Counted from the stretch's first letter, positions 1-11,356 are shown. The stretch is DNA of 64,000 nucleotides from Bosea sp. BIWAKO-01 (GCF_001748145.1 NZ_BCQA01000002.1:430139-494138); one strand, 5' to 3'. The notes: generated by a model from the letters alone, not told the origin. A program made the numbers and translations.

Positions 1-180
1 TCCTGCGCGCACTACCTCTCGCGCTTCATAGACGGCGATTGCGGCTTTGAGCCTTTCCAGTTCAAGCGCCTCAACAGTGTCAGCCTTCGCACCCGCAATC
101 TGCCGCGCTGAAGCGCGCACCGATAAGAGGCCCGGAAAGCAGACGTTCAATCGGCAATCGCCTCGTTCCGCATCCCACAT
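1..180 (-). CDS. Partial hypothetical ORF running off the left edge
   Basis: An open frame on the minus strand enters from an ATG at 178-180 (or an in-frame GTG at 118-120) and continues past the window edge. From the GTG onward the translation is alanine- and glutamate-rich with a helical look (ARQIAGAKADTVEALELER). No ribosome binding site is obvious and the first 20 residues look less protein-like. I do not recognise it; it may be only the start of a gene or a chance frame. Confidence 0.3.
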   Translation of the reverse strand, partial: MWDAERGDCRLNVCFPGLLSVRASARQIAGAKADTVEALELERLKAAIAVYEAREVVRAG

Positions 181-257
181 CTCGCGACCAGGAAGAAAAG
201 CGTCCGCCGCGTCACCACGCCGCGCCCGGCCTGCCGCCCTCGGGATTAGATTGAACT

Positions 258-653
258 ATGAAACACCTGATCATTGCGGGCGTGCTGGCCGCGTCCGGCA
301 TCGCTCCCGGCGCAAGCCAGGCGGGCGAAGGCAATCCAGAACCATCCGCCAAAGAACGATTGGAGAAGCATCCGCGGTACCAGTTCGGCTGCATGGTGGG
401 GCGCTTTGGGCAGTTGCCGCCGATAATCCCGCAACGGTTCGAGACCGTCGAGGAAGTTGACGCGCTGTCGCAGGAACTGGCGGGCTATACCTTCTGCAAG
501 GCGCGCAAGGGCCTGCTAGCCGACGCCACGAAAGAGCAGATCGAGGCCGCCGATAACAAGGGACTGGACGAGTTCAACCGCTATGGCGTGATCGTCAGCG
601 AGGCGATCCAGCGCAGCCGGAAGAAGGCGCCGCAACCGGCATTACGCCGATAA
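258..653 (+). CDS. Small secreted hypothetical protein
   Basis: A 131-residue protein starting with a Sec-type signal peptide (MKHLIIAGVLAASGIAPGASQA, cleavage likely after AQA/SQA near residue 22). The mature part is charged and helical, with two cysteines (FGCMVG near residue 45 and TFCKAR near 79) that could form a disulfide in the periplasm. The C-terminus is basic and proline-rich. I recognise no domain. It stands alone, with no partner gene close by on the same strand. Confidence 0.6.
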   Translation: MKHLIIAGVLAASGIAPGASQAGEGNPEPSAKERLEKHPRYQFGCMVGRFGQLPPIIPQRFETVEEVDALSQELAGYTFCKARKGLLADATKEQIEAADNKGLDEFNRYGVIVSEAIQRSRKKAPQPALRR

Positions 654-1156
654 CCGCCCCGCCCGCGCTCGGTCAGCGCGTTGGTGTTGAGGCCGGCCCA
701 GACCGCGGCGGGCGTCCATTAGATCAGTGCCTTGCGCCAACAAGATCGTTCGCCCTGTTTTGCTCGATCGCGATCAATCAGTCGATCAGCCGCCGCAATC
801 CCGCTTGATCGAGAAGGCCTTGGCCGCGCTCCAAGCGGTAGCCTGTTCTAACGTCGATATTCTGGGATTGCGCTTCGCGCCTGGACCGTCGATTCCGGTC
901 TTCACGTAGCCGGGCGGGTTAGGTCCGCTCTTGCACGGTGCAAGAGTCCGCTTCTGGCGCATTTCGTCCGAACGAGCGATGGGCGCGCGTGGCCCAAAGC
1001 TGGCATTCAGAAGGTCCACTTGTGGGGCGGCGCGATGAGGGCCGGTCCTGAACCTAGGCTGTGTCAAAACGCTTCTCCGGCTCGGGCGAATCCCCTCATC
1101 GCACGCAATTCATTCTCGACAAGACCAGCTTCCGATCGGACCTGCGCCAAAGTAGA
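654..1156. other. Intergenic stretch without a convincing gene
   Basis: About 500 bases with no supported coding frame. The section near 940-1060 carries short blocks such as AGAGTCCGCTTCTGGC that resemble the dispersed non-coding repeat found more fully near 16,230 and 59,300. The frames open here have composition unlike the neighbouring genes. Confidence 0.4.
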
Positions 1157-1179
1157 ATGGGCCGCCTTCGGCGGCCCAT
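1157..1179 (-). terminator. Rho-independent terminator after groEL
   Basis: A perfect ten-pair stem (ATGGGCCGCC / GGCGGCCCAT) around a three-base loop lies 37 bases beyond the groEL stop codon, followed on the minus strand by TCTACTTT. Position and structure fit the end of the groES-groEL transcript, although the U-tract is interrupted. Confidence 0.75.
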
Positions 1180-1215
1180 GGCGTTATCAGTATCGCTAAT
1201 GCGATCGTGTGGTGG

Positions 1216-3215
<2,000 letters not shown>

Positions 3216-3334
3216 GAATTCCTCCATGTCGACAATTTGCACGAGATAGCGGGCTCTCGACCGGAGCCTCTGCGGCCGGCGATCCGGCGCTCCATCCGCT
3301 TCAGGACGGCTCAGTACCTAACACACAACAACTG

Positions 3335-3361
3335 TTAGCACTCTTGCCAGTTGAGTGCCAA
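3335..3361 (-). promoter_or_regulatory. CIRCE operator (HrcA binding site) upstream of groES
   Basis: The inverted repeat TTAGCACTC-N9-GAGTGCCAA matches the CIRCE consensus TTAGCACTC-N9-GAGTGCTAA with one mismatch. It sits about 120 bases before the groES start. By established knowledge, HrcA binds here and represses groESL until heat stress, and GroEL itself helps fold HrcA. hrcA is not in the window. Confidence 0.93.
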
Positions 3362-3511
3362 TGGAATTGATGGGCGCCTTGGGCCTCCGCTTATGTCACA
3401 TTGGCCTGATGGCCCACGCCGGCTCCCAGGGAACAAGGAGCGGAAGCATCCGTTCACGAGGGGACTGAGGCTGCGCGCTAAATCGCGGTCCAACGCATCA
3501 TCGGTGGTGAC

Positions 3512-4147
3512 ATGAAGGACGGAAACGGGAATCCACTTTCCCCGGACCAGGAAGCTGCGATCCGGAACGGAGTGCGACCCGCCAAGGAGACCTCTGAGAA
3601 GGGCCTGGCTCAGGACCTGGTTGCCAAGATTGCTCGGAAGCATGGGGTGGGAGTAGACGCGGTAGAGGTTGCCCTAGCAGCGCTCCGCCGCGGCAAGTGC
3701 TCAATGGCCCAATTCTCTCATCCCGAGTTTGGGGGGATGGCCCAATGGGCTGCCGGCGGGATGAGTATGGTCGGGGACATGTTCAACGCCGCGACAAAGG
3801 CAAAGCTCGACGGAGTTCTCCATGATCTAGCTGATGCGCTCCGGTGCGGCGAAGTCGAGATGGACGAGGTGAGGGCCGCCACAAGCCGTGTAGCGCAAGT
3901 GAGCGAATGGGGCTGGCCTGCTGAGTTTGGCCGCCCGGCGACGGCGGGCAGCCAAAACGACATGCGGTACGCATTTTTTCCGACGGCCCGACGCCTGGTC
4001 ATCGAGGACGGAACCAAACGGACAGTTTATGACACGGGAGAGCACATAATCTCCGGAGTCTCCCAACAGCAGAGTTCTGATCGGACGCTGACGTTCCAAA
4101 GCCAGCTCGGCGCGGTAAATATCGGAGACCTCCCCATTCTGCGTTAG
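3512..4147 (+). CDS. Hypothetical protein with SHOCT-like C-terminal-helix segment
   Basis: A 211-residue protein with no signal peptide or membrane helix. Residues about 25-115 combine a helical segment (LAQDLVAKIARKHGVGVDAVEVALAALR), a Gly/Met-rich linker (FGGMAQWAAGGMSMVGDMF) and another helical segment ending LDGVLHDLADALRCGE. This layout resembles proteins annotated as SHOCT-domain in Hyphomicrobiales, but I am not certain. The last 80 residues look beta-rich (YAFFPTARRLVIEDGTKRTVYDTGEH). The neighbouring groES points the other way. Confidence 0.6.
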   Translation: MKDGNGNPLSPDQEAAIRNGVRPAKETSEKGLAQDLVAKIARKHGVGVDAVEVALAALRRGKCSMAQFSHPEFGGMAQWAAGGMSMVGDMFNAATKAKLDGVLHDLADALRCGEVEMDEVRAATSRVAQVSEWGWPAEFGRPATAGSQNDMRYAFFPTARRLVIEDGTKRTVYDTGEHIISGVSQQQSSDRTLTFQSQLGAVNIGDLPILR

Positions 4148-4229
4148 CGCGAGCGGCTGCTCGTGCAGTGGGCTTCAAATTCTGGGAATGAGAGGATCCC
4201 GTACGCCCTTGCCCCACTCGGGAGGATCA

Positions 4230-4556
4230 ATGGACCGCGCTTCTGATGACCAAGAGGCTTTCATCAACACGCTGGCAGCGTCGCTGGCCGGCGCCGTGAC
4301 TGTCGGCCGGAACGCCTTGGTCGAGATCGCCATTTTGAGCGGGCCGGAGCGTCTTGATGCTCTTGAGCAGCAGTTTCTGAACGACGCCAAGAACGCGTCG
4401 ATTGAAGGCGTCTCGATCGAAGAGGATGTTCGTCTTCTCAACAATATTATGACGACAGTCAGGATGATTTTTGCGCAAGCTAGGGAGGCCGTGGCCGATC
4501 GCCTTGACAATCAGCCGCGGCGAGGTGGAGACCCGAACCCCTCAGGTGGAGGCTGA
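4230..4556 (+). CDS. Small acidic hypothetical protein
   Basis: A 108-residue protein of mostly helical composition (NTLAASLAGAVTVGRNALVEIAIL, then EEDVRLLNNIMTTVRMIFAQARE). I start it at ATG 4230 because GGGAGG lies a few bases upstream, whereas the longer frame from 4188 has a poor leader. The glycine/proline-rich end may be a frame that reads past a former stop. Function unknown; the codon use suits a real gene. Confidence 0.45.
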   Translation: MDRASDDQEAFINTLAASLAGAVTVGRNALVEIAILSGPERLDALEQQFLNDAKNASIEGVSIEEDVRLLNNIMTTVRMIFAQAREAVADRLDNQPRRGGDPNPSGGG

Positions 4557-4835
4557 CGACGTGACATCGGGTTGCGGCAATGGCGAGCTGAGCCAGCCTC
4601 TGCAATGGGTCGACAGCGGGCTCAGCCTCGCCAGTTCAGGTCCGCTTTCGGGCGCGATGCCAACTTCCGCTCATGGCGCAGGGCAGACCGCTGGCAATAG
4701 TGAGATCAACCGCGGGATTGGGTCGGCTCCGAGCTGATCAGAAGAGGCCGGCCTAACTTTTAGAACCGGCTCACCGTCGCGCTACTGAGGTTAAACTATC
4801 GACACGCTGAAATTTTCGACGCCGCGCTCGTTCAA

Positions 4836-5123
4836 CTACCGCCAATCTCGGCTCTCGGCAGCAGCTGAAGATGCTGCTTCCAGTTCCAATGACGCCATCA
4901 ACTGCTGGTATTCCTCGATCCGCTCAGAGCGTGTTGGCGCGTCCGAGTTGATCCAGAATTCGAGCCCATTCCACGCCAGTTCGTACGCCTCGCAGATATC
5001 TAGAAAGGCGTAGTCAAAGGTCTGTGCAAAGGCGGCACGCCAAACAGGCAATCGCAGCATCAGACGAGCGCGCCCGCGCTCCTGAAGCGGCGTCCCGGCC
5101 TTGGTTTCGGCCAGCTTCGGCAT
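4836..5123 (-). CDS. Conserved small hypothetical protein (paralogue of 54032-54352)
   Basis: A 95-residue soluble protein with the block RARLMLRLPVWRAAF, then FLDICEAYELAW and EEYQQLMASLELEA. The protein at 54032-54352 shares this framework (LARLMLRLPEFRNRF, FCEEYDVVW, DDYRRLATSIESDA), so the two define one family with a conserved Arg-Leu-Met-Leu-Arg-Leu-Pro start, a Cys-Glu-x-Tyr and a Tyr-x-x-Leu-x-x-Ser-x-Glu end. Function unknown. No operon partner is visible. Confidence 0.6.
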   Translation of the reverse strand: MPKLAETKAGTPLQERGRARLMLRLPVWRAAFAQTFDYAFLDICEAYELAWNGLEFWINSDAPTRSERIEEYQQLMASLELEAASSAAAESRDWR

Positions 5124-5437
5124 GTTGTGCCCGCAAATTCAATCCCCGCTAGACAAGCTGCCACGAGCGAAGTGTCCCCTCTATTGTACTTGGGGGTGGC
5201 TCATATGCGGCCCTTTCCAACCAACCTGCGTCGTCCAGGAATGTCGGGGACGGGTGGTTTGCCGAAGTTCGTTGGGCACCTCTCGGATGTCCGGAGCGCG
5301 CCCTAATGCAGTCGTTCCCGCGACTGTTGGATGCTGCCGTTCCGAGGGCTATTCGATGCTAGCTGCGGACGCCTGTGCGAAGCTGGTCCAATCGTCTCCG
5401 AAACCGGCGCCATGGGCCGCACTTAGGGCTAACCAGA
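5124..5437. other. Intergenic stretch, nothing recognised
   Basis: About 310 bases between a small hypothetical gene and the ABC-transporter remnant. I see no supported frame, hairpin or repeat here. Confidence 0.4.
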
Positions 5438-5992
5438 TCATAGCGCCTCGGCATAGGGAAAGATCAGTCGTCCTGACGCCAGCGCGCCGGGAGAGACGAC
5501 GACCTGTCTCGATCCATCCTTGAAATGGTCGGCGTCGTGTCCGGCTATGCCCTGGAACTGGACCTGCAGGACGCGCGGCTGCGCCCATTCCCCGTTCGTG
5601 CCGAATTCGACGTCGCCCATGACCGTGTTGAAGGTCGCATCCCTTGCGAAGGTCGACAGGGCGGTGTCGTCAAGGCCACCGGTCGCTTCGACGGCTTGAG
5701 CAAGCACCTGCATCTGGGCATAGGCCAGCGGCGCCATGTAGTGTCCCAGGAGGTCGACGCCGGCATCGGCGGCGCGCGCCCGATAGATGCTCAGAAACTC
5801 CTGAACCCCGGGGAACATCATGCTGGGGACCGGCACCCAATATTCGTAGTTCACGAAGCCGTTGAGCAGCGGGCCGAGCGAGGTTTTCACGGCGGAGTTC
5901 TGCGGCCCGATCATGCCGGCACCGACCATCTTCGGACGGAACGGGTGCGCATGAATGGCGCGCACCAGGCCGATCGAGTCCTGAAGATAGGA
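5438..5992 (-). pseudogene. Branched-chain amino-acid-type ABC substrate-binding protein, 5'-truncated
   Basis: The minus-strand frame gives the C-terminal half of a Leu/Ile/Val-binding-type periplasmic protein (Peripla_BP_6): SYLQDSIGLVRAI, GPLLNGFVNYEYWVPVP, FPGVQEFLSIYRARA, YMAPLAYAQMQVLAQAVE, TFNTVMGDVEFGTNGEWAQ and RVLQVQFQGI. Such proteins are usually about 400 residues; only about 185 remain. Homology stops near 5992, exactly where a transposase fragment starts on the other strand, so signal peptide and N-lobe are gone and the gene cannot work. Confidence 0.8.
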
Positions 5993-6454
5993 GCAGAGAA
6001 ACAGCAGGCCTATGACCACGCGCGCGATCTCTACACCTGCCCGGGCGGGAAGGAGCTTCACCAGTATCGCCGGCGCCTCAGCGTCGGCCGCGACGGCGTC
6101 GACCCCGAAGGCTTCATGCGCTACCGCGCCAGCAAGTTCGACTGCGACGCCTGCTCGCTGAAGCCGCAGTGCTCACCCAACACGCCGGCGCGCAAGATCC
6201 TGCGCTCAATCCACGAGGGCGCCCGTGACATGGCCAGGGACATCGCCGCGACCGATGCCTATGTCACCTCGCGGCGCGAGCGGAAGAAGGTCGAGATGCT
6301 CTTCGCCCACCTCAAGCGGATCCTGCGGCTCGACCGGTTGCGACTACGCGGACCCAATGGCGCCAGGGACGAGTTCCATCTCGCCGCAGCAGCCCAGAAC
6401 CTCAGGAAGCTCGCCAAGCTCCTGCCGAACGGACCGAAACTCGGACCAGCATGA
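5993..6454 (+). pseudogene. IS1182-family-like transposase, C-terminal fragment
   Basis: The last roughly 150 residues of a DDE transposase: the cysteine cluster FDCDACSLKPQCSPN, then TDAYVTSRRERKKVEMLFAHLKRILRL and the closing EFHLAAAAQNLRKLAKLLP. These match the C-terminal end of IS1182-type transposases. The N-terminal catalytic part is missing and the frame joins directly to the substrate-binding remnant at about 5992. The deletion probably removed the rest of both genes. Confidence 0.82.
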
Positions 6455-6535
6455 TCGGCGAGGCTCCACGCCGCCAAATGCGCTCCGCACCAGCGCCGCT
6501 CTCAGACCGACTTTTTCAACGGTATCGGCGCAGAC

Positions 6536-7348
6536 CTACCTTACTTCGTTGACATAGGCGTGCGCGGCGGTCGTGGCGTGATGCCGCCCGAGGATCGTTG
6601 GAACACCCGCCTGATCGTAGGCGACCTCGTCGATTGTGAGCACGGCCTGGCGCCCATCGAGCTGGAGCAGTGCCATATCCTCGTCGCTGGCGAGGTCGGC
6701 TGTGATCTGCTCGCGAACTGCGGAAATGCGGATACCGTAACGTTCAAGCAGGTGGAGGTACAGCAAGGCTGGCAGCTCCGATTTGTCGAGCGGCCAATCA
6801 GGCAACCGATGCTGCGCCATGACCAGCCTATCATGCATCACAGGGCGGCCGTCGACATGGCGAATTCGGTGGATCGCGATGACGCCGCCGACTTTGATCT
6901 GGAGCGCTTCGCTTTGAGCCTGTGTGGCAGGCAGGGCCTCGACGCTGAGGAACTGGCTCGTCGAGCGCACCAGGATGCCATCGGCCCGGTGCAGGCGAAA
7001 ATACTGGAAGAAGAAGCGCAGACTATGATGCGGCGTGCGGCCGGTCACGACGGTGCCGGTCTTGCGGCGCCGTGTCAGCAGTCCCTCCGCCACCAGGTCG
7101 CTCATCGCGCGCCGGACCGTGCCGACGGCAACGCCGAAACCTTGTGCAAGGGTCGTCTCGCTGGGAAGGACCATTCCGGGCGGCCATTCGCCGACCAGAA
7201 TGGCCTCTGACATATGCCGCTTCACGCGCTCATAGAGCGGCGCCGCTTCCCCAATCGCAAGATTTGGGAGGGTCGGCACAGAGCCGCCTGCACCCATGCC
7301 CAATCCGCTGGCACCGGGCGTCACATTTTTAGCGTTGACAGGGGGCAT
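6536..7348 (-). CDS. GntR-family (HutC-type) transcriptional regulator
   Basis: A 270-residue regulator. An N-terminal GntR winged helix (LYERVKRHMSEAILVGEWPP, then LPSETTLAQGFGVAVGTVRRAMSDL) is followed by a UTRA ligand-binding domain ending HHATTAAHAYVNEVR. I start it at ATG 7346-7348; the longer frame would cover the intergenic control region. It is divergent from the peptidase/ABC-transporter operon at 7485 and is the obvious candidate for its control. HutC-type UTRA domains bind small metabolites; which one is unknown. Confidence 0.9.
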   Translation of the reverse strand: MPPVNAKNVTPGASGLGMGAGGSVPTLPNLAIGEAAPLYERVKRHMSEAILVGEWPPGMVLPSETTLAQGFGVAVGTVRRAMSDLVAEGLLTRRRKTGTVVTGRTPHHSLRFFFQYFRLHRADGILVRSTSQFLSVEALPATQAQSEALQIKVGGVIAIHRIRHVDGRPVMHDRLVMAQHRLPDWPLDKSELPALLYLHLLERYGIRISAVREQITADLASDEDMALLQLDGRQAVLTIDEVAYDQAGVPTILGRHHATTAAHAYVNEVR

Positions 7349-7367
7349 GCCGCTGGTTCCTATTTCT

Positions 7368-7380
7368 ATATAGTTTATAT
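7368..7380. promoter_or_regulatory. AT-rich palindrome between the GntR regulator and its operon
   Basis: ATATA-GTT-TATAT is a perfect 5-bp inverted repeat in the most AT-rich part of the 136-bp divergent intergenic region. Position and symmetry suit a GntR operator or an overlapping -10 element. This is inference; no second copy was seen. Confidence 0.4.
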
Positions 7381-7484
7381 GAAAGAGAAGGATCCGCAAA
7401 TTGGCGCTGCCAGCTGCGGCTTTTACGTGGTTCCATTGCAGATCGCCCCGGCGCTGGACAAGCGCGGCGGCTTTGGGCTGAGCA

Positions 7485-8822
7485 ATGGTCGACACCATGG
7501 CCCTGGACCGGAATGCAACGGCGCTGGCGCATGCCGGCGACTGGATTGTCGCGAATGCCGAGGAAGCGGTCGCCGCGCTCGGCCGGATGATCGCGATCGA
7601 TACCTCCTTCCCGCCCGGCCTCGGCTATGACGATTTCGCGGCGCTCATGGAGGAGTTCGTGGCTCCGCTCGGCTTCGTGACTGAGCGCGTCACGGTACCC
7701 GAGAGCCTGTGGCAAGTGCCGAACGGTCCGGCCAGCGGCCCGCGCACCAATTTGATCGCCAGCCGCGACAGCGGTCGGCCTGCCTGCGGCCTCTATGTCC
7801 ATGTCGACACCGTGCCCGCGGCCGCAGGCTGGGCGGGCGATCCGCTGCGGATGGAGCGCGCCGGCGATCGCCTGATCGGATTGGGCGCCGCCGACATGAA
7901 GGGCTGCGCGGCGGCGATCCTGCTGGCGCTGCGTGCGGCCCGGGCCTGCGCGGTCGATCTCGCCTACGATCCGGTGCTGCTGTTCTGCACCGACGAGGAG
8001 GGTGGGCTCTATCCGGGCGTCCGCTACCTCGCCGAACAGGGACGCCTGCCGGAGCATATCCTCAACTTCAATGGCAGCGCCGAGGCGCGGATCTGGGCCG
8101 GCTGCTTCGGCCTGTTCAACCTGCTCGTCCGCATTCACGGGCAGGCTGTCCATGCCGGCGAGGGCAATCGCCAGGGGGCCGGCATCAATGCCGTCGAGGG
8201 CGCGTTGCCGCTGCTCAACGCCTTGACGGTGCTGAAAGCCCGGATCGCGACACGGGTTTCGGCCCTGCCGCCGCCACCGGGCAAGCCGCCCCTCGCCGCC
8301 CAGCTCAACCTCGCCGCGATCCAGGGCGGTACGGCTGGCGGGCAGGTTCCCGCTCTCCTCGAAGTCACGCTGAACCGGCGCTACGCCCCGGAGGAGCGCT
8401 TCGAGGACGCTCTGGCCGAGATCGAGGACGTGATCCGCCGCAGCGTCGCAGCTGTGCCGGGCCTTTCGGTCGAGACCATGCTCGTCGGCCATCTGATGCC
8501 GACCGCAGATCCGACGGGTCCGCATTGGCCGCGCTGGCAGGCCGCCATGGGCGAAGGCTTCGGCTATGCGCCGGAGACTTTCCGCAAATGGGGGGCGGCG
8601 AGCTGCTCGGACTTCGGATGGGTCCAGTGCGCGACCGGCCGGCAGGAGGTTCTCCTCGGCGGGCTCGGACGGCCCGACCGCAACATCCACGCGCCAGGCG
8701 AACACACGACCGTGCCGGACATCGTCTCGCTGGCGCAGGCGATCCTGTTCTACCTCGCGGCCGATTTCAGGCCGGACCTCAACCCCGACCTCGATCCCCA
8801 ACTGCCTCCCACAAAAAGCTGA
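7485..8822 (+). CDS. M20-family metallopeptidase (ArgE/DapE-like), ligands intact
   Basis: A 445-residue zinc hydrolase of the M20 family. It keeps the metal-binding framework: VHVDT (His and general Asp), GAADMKG (bridging Asp), CTDEEGG (catalytic Glu plus ligand Glu), the dimerisation-domain HAGEGN, and the final NIHAPGEH. It probably removes an acyl group or N-terminal residue in the cytoplasm. It is the first gene of a seven-gene operon with a peptide-type ABC transporter, suggesting that imported oligopeptides or N-acyl amino acids are its substrates. The start could also be ATG 7497. Confidence 0.9.
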   Translation: MVDTMALDRNATALAHAGDWIVANAEEAVAALGRMIAIDTSFPPGLGYDDFAALMEEFVAPLGFVTERVTVPESLWQVPNGPASGPRTNLIASRDSGRPACGLYVHVDTVPAAAGWAGDPLRMERAGDRLIGLGAADMKGCAAAILLALRAARACAVDLAYDPVLLFCTDEEGGLYPGVRYLAEQGRLPEHILNFNGSAEARIWAGCFGLFNLLVRIHGQAVHAGEGNRQGAGINAVEGALPLLNALTVLKARIATRVSALPPPPGKPPLAAQLNLAAIQGGTAGGQVPALLEVTLNRRYAPEERFEDALAEIEDVIRRSVAAVPGLSVETMLVGHLMPTADPTGPHWPRWQAAMGEGFGYAPETFRKWGAASCSDFGWVQCATGRQEVLLGGLGRPDRNIHAPGEHTTVPDIVSLAQAILFYLAADFRPDLNPDLDPQLPPTKS

Positions 8823-8833
8823 AGGAGCGTCCC

Positions 8834-10387
8834 ATGCCGAGCATTCATCGTCGCGATTTCCTCGCCGCTTCCGCCGCTCTCAGCGGCATGGCCATGTCCG
8901 GCCTGCCGGCCTTCGGTCAGTCGCCGCGCCGCGGCGGCACGCTGCGCGTCAGCGTCGATCAGGCAGTTTCCAAGCTGAACCCGCTCGTGACCCGGGTGAA
9001 CCCGGAATATCTCGTCGCCGAACTGCTCTATTCCGGCCTGACGCGCCTAAAGCCCGATATGAGCGCCGAGCCCGACCTCGCCGAATCCTGGACGAACTCC
9101 GCCGATCTGACCGAATGGACCTTCGTCCTGCGCAAGGGCCTTACCTTCCATGACGGCTCGCCCTGCACGGCGGCCGACGTGGTAGCAACCTTCGAGGCAA
9201 TCCTCGACGCCAAGACCGCCTCGCCGGCGCGCCAGAATGTCGGTCCGATTGCCAAGGTCGCGGCGAAGGACGACACCACCGTCGTCTTCACCCTGTCCGC
9301 GCCCTTCGCCGATCTGCCGGTGACGCTAGCCTATACCAACGCCAAGATCGTGCCCGCCGCCGTCATCAAGGAGGGGCTCGCGAAGCTCGACCGGCAGGCG
9401 ATCGGCACCGGCCCGTTCAAGCTCGTTTCCTTCGAGCCGGAGCGGCAGATCGTCGTCGCCCGCAATGACGCCTATTACGACAAGGCGAGGCCCTATCTCG
9501 ACAAGATCGAGGTCGTCGTCTTCCCGGATGTCAGCGCCGAGGCCTCTGCGCTGATCGCGGGCGACACCGACCTGATCTCGACGACGCCGCCGACGGAGTT
9601 CGGCCGGCTGCAGAAGGCCTCCGGCGTCAAGGCGCTGCGAGTGCCGTCGGGCCAGTTCTGCAACGTCAATTTCGGCTGCGACCAGAAGCCCTTCAACGAT
9701 GTGCGCGTGCGCCAGGCGCTGGCGCTGACCGTCGATCGCGCCGCCATGGTCGATTTCGTCACCGAGGGCTTCGGCTCGGCCGGAAACGACACTCCGCTCA
9801 GCCCGGCCTACCGCTTCTACGCCAACCTGCCGGCCAAGAAGGCGGACATCGCCAAGGCCAAGGCTCTGCTCGCCGAGGCCGGCTATCCAAAGGGGCTCGA
9901 GGCGACGCTGATCGCCTCGGACCGTCCGGGCCAGCGCACGCAGCTCGCGGTGGCTCTGCGCGAGATGGCCAAGCCCGCCGGCTTCGACATCAAGGTCGAG
10001 ACCATGCCGCACGCGACCTATCTCGATCAGGTCTGGAAGAAGGGCTCATTCTATGTCGGCTTCTACAACATGCAGGCGACGGCCGACGCCATCTTCTCCC
10101 TGCTCTACACCTCCAACGCCGCCTGGAACGAGACGCGCTGGAATAACGCGGCCTTCGACAAGCTCGTCTTTGAGGCGCGCGCCACCGTCGACGAGGCCAA
10201 GCGCCGGGCGCTCTACGCCGAAGCGCAGAAGCTGATGTATGACGAGGTTCCCTCGATCATCCCGGCCTTCTTCGACCTGCTCGGCGCGCAGCGCGAATGG
10301 GTGCAGGGCTATGAGCTGCATCCGCGCGGAGCCGTCTTCAGGCTCGACTTCGTTTCGCTCGGCGCCAACGCGCCGAAGCGCAGCTGA
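8834..10387 (+). CDS. Peptide/nickel-type ABC transporter substrate-binding protein (SBP family 5)
   Basis: A 517-residue periplasmic binding protein. The start at ATG 8834 follows GGAGCG and gives an export signal with a twin-arginine (HRRDFLAASAALSGMAMSG), so Tat export is likely. The mature protein opens RRGGTLRVSVDQAVSKLNPL and has the family-5 pattern PDLAESWT, FVLRKGLTFHDGSP, and later RVRQALALTVDRAAM. It lies 11 bases after the M20 gene and feeds the two permeases behind it. A longer open frame exists upstream but reads antisense-like shadow of the M20 gene. Confidence 0.94.
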   Translation: MPSIHRRDFLAASAALSGMAMSGLPAFGQSPRRGGTLRVSVDQAVSKLNPLVTRVNPEYLVAELLYSGLTRLKPDMSAEPDLAESWTNSADLTEWTFVLRKGLTFHDGSPCTAADVVATFEAILDAKTASPARQNVGPIAKVAAKDDTTVVFTLSAPFADLPVTLAYTNAKIVPAAVIKEGLAKLDRQAIGTGPFKLVSFEPERQIVVARNDAYYDKARPYLDKIEVVVFPDVSAEASALIAGDTDLISTTPPTEFGRLQKASGVKALRVPSGQFCNVNFGCDQKPFNDVRVRQALALTVDRAAMVDFVTEGFGSAGNDTPLSPAYRFYANLPAKKADIAKAKALLAEAGYPKGLEATLIASDRPGQRTQLAVALREMAKPAGFDIKVETMPHATYLDQVWKKGSFYVGFYNMQATADAIFSLLYTSNAAWNETRWNNAAFDKLVFEARATVDEAKRRALYAEAQKLMYDEVPSIIPAFFDLLGAQREWVQGYELHPRGAVFRLDFVSLGANAPKRS

Positions 10388-10408
10388 GCCAAGAACAGGG
10401 CAGCGGGC

Positions 10409-11356
10409 GTGTCGCCGGCCTATATTCTCAAGCGGATCCTGTTGATCGGCTACACGCTCTTCGTCGTGTCGCTGATCGTCTTCGCGATCACGCAGATCCT
10501 GCCGGCGGACGCCGCCGTCATGATGCTGGGTGAGAATGCGACGCCGGATGCGCTCGCGGCGCTGCGGACCAAGATGGGGCTGAACGACCCCATCTGGATG
10601 CAGTACCTGCATTGGCTCGGTGGCGTCGTTCGCGGCGATTTCGGCGTTTCAATGCGCACCGGCCAGCCCGTCGCGCCGTCGATGCTGGAGGCGCTCGGCC
10701 GCTCGCTGCTGCTCGCCCTGTTCTCGATCGTGCTGATGCTGGTGCTGGCAATCCCGCTCGGCATCGTCGCGGCGGTGCGGCGCGGCCGCGCCGCCGATCT
10801 CGGTGTCAGCTTTCTCTCCTATGTCGGGGTTTCGCTGCCGGAATTCGTTACGGCGACGCTGGTCGTGCTCGTTCTGGCCGACTGGCTGCAATGGCTGCCG
10901 GCGACCGGCTATGTCCCGCTGACCGAAGATCCGCTGCGAGGACTGCGACACCTCGTCCTGCCCGTGCTCACCGTTTCACTCATCCTGATCGCCCATGTCT
11001 CGCGCATGGTGCGCTCAGAACTCGTCGACGTGCTGCACTCCGACTATATCCGCGCCGCGCGGCTGAAGGGCCTCTCGAGGCGCCAGGTACTGTTCAAGCA
11101 CGCGCTGCGCAACGCGCTCCTGCCGACCATCACCATCGTTGCGCTCGATGTCGGCTATCTACTCGGCGGCGTCATCGTCGTGGAGGAGATCTTCGCCCTG
11201 CCGGGCATCGGCCGCCAGCTCATCGTCGCGATCCAGGCGCGCGACCTGCCTTCCATCCAGGCGGGCGCGCTGATCATGGCGACGACCTATGCCGTCGCCA
11301 ACTTCCTCGCCGACATCGCCTATGCCTGGATCGACCGGAGGATCCAGTATGATTGA
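10409..11356 (+). CDS. ABC transporter permease, DppB/OppB type
   Basis: A 315-residue inner-membrane protein with about six helices, starting at GTG 10409. The first helix (ILLIGYTLFVVSLIVFAITQ) is followed by a periplasmic loop ending DFGVSMRTGQPV, as in DppB proteins. The EAA coupling loop is near residue 230 (YIRAARLKGLSRRQVLFKHALRN). It overlaps the next permease gene by eight bases, so the two are probably translated together as a heterodimer. Confidence 0.94.
   Translation: MSPAYILKRILLIGYTLFVVSLIVFAITQILPADAAVMMLGENATPDALAALRTKMGLNDPIWMQYLHWLGGVVRGDFGVSMRTGQPVAPSMLEALGRSLLLALFSIVLMLVLAIPLGIVAAVRRGRAADLGVSFLSYVGVSLPEFVTATLVVLVLADWLQWLPATGYVPLTEDPLRGLRHLVLPVLTVSLILIAHVSRMVRSELVDVLHSDYIRAARLKGLSRRQVLFKHALRNALLPTITIVALDVGYLLGGVIVVEEIFALPGIGRQLIVAIQARDLPSIQAGALIMATTYAVANFLADIAYAWIDRRIQYD

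Noticed and set aside
7709..8833. In-frame N-terminal extension of the peptide-binding protein gene
   Set aside because: It overlaps the M20 gene in another frame and is Arg/Pro-rich; the true start at 8834 has a ribosome site and an export signal.
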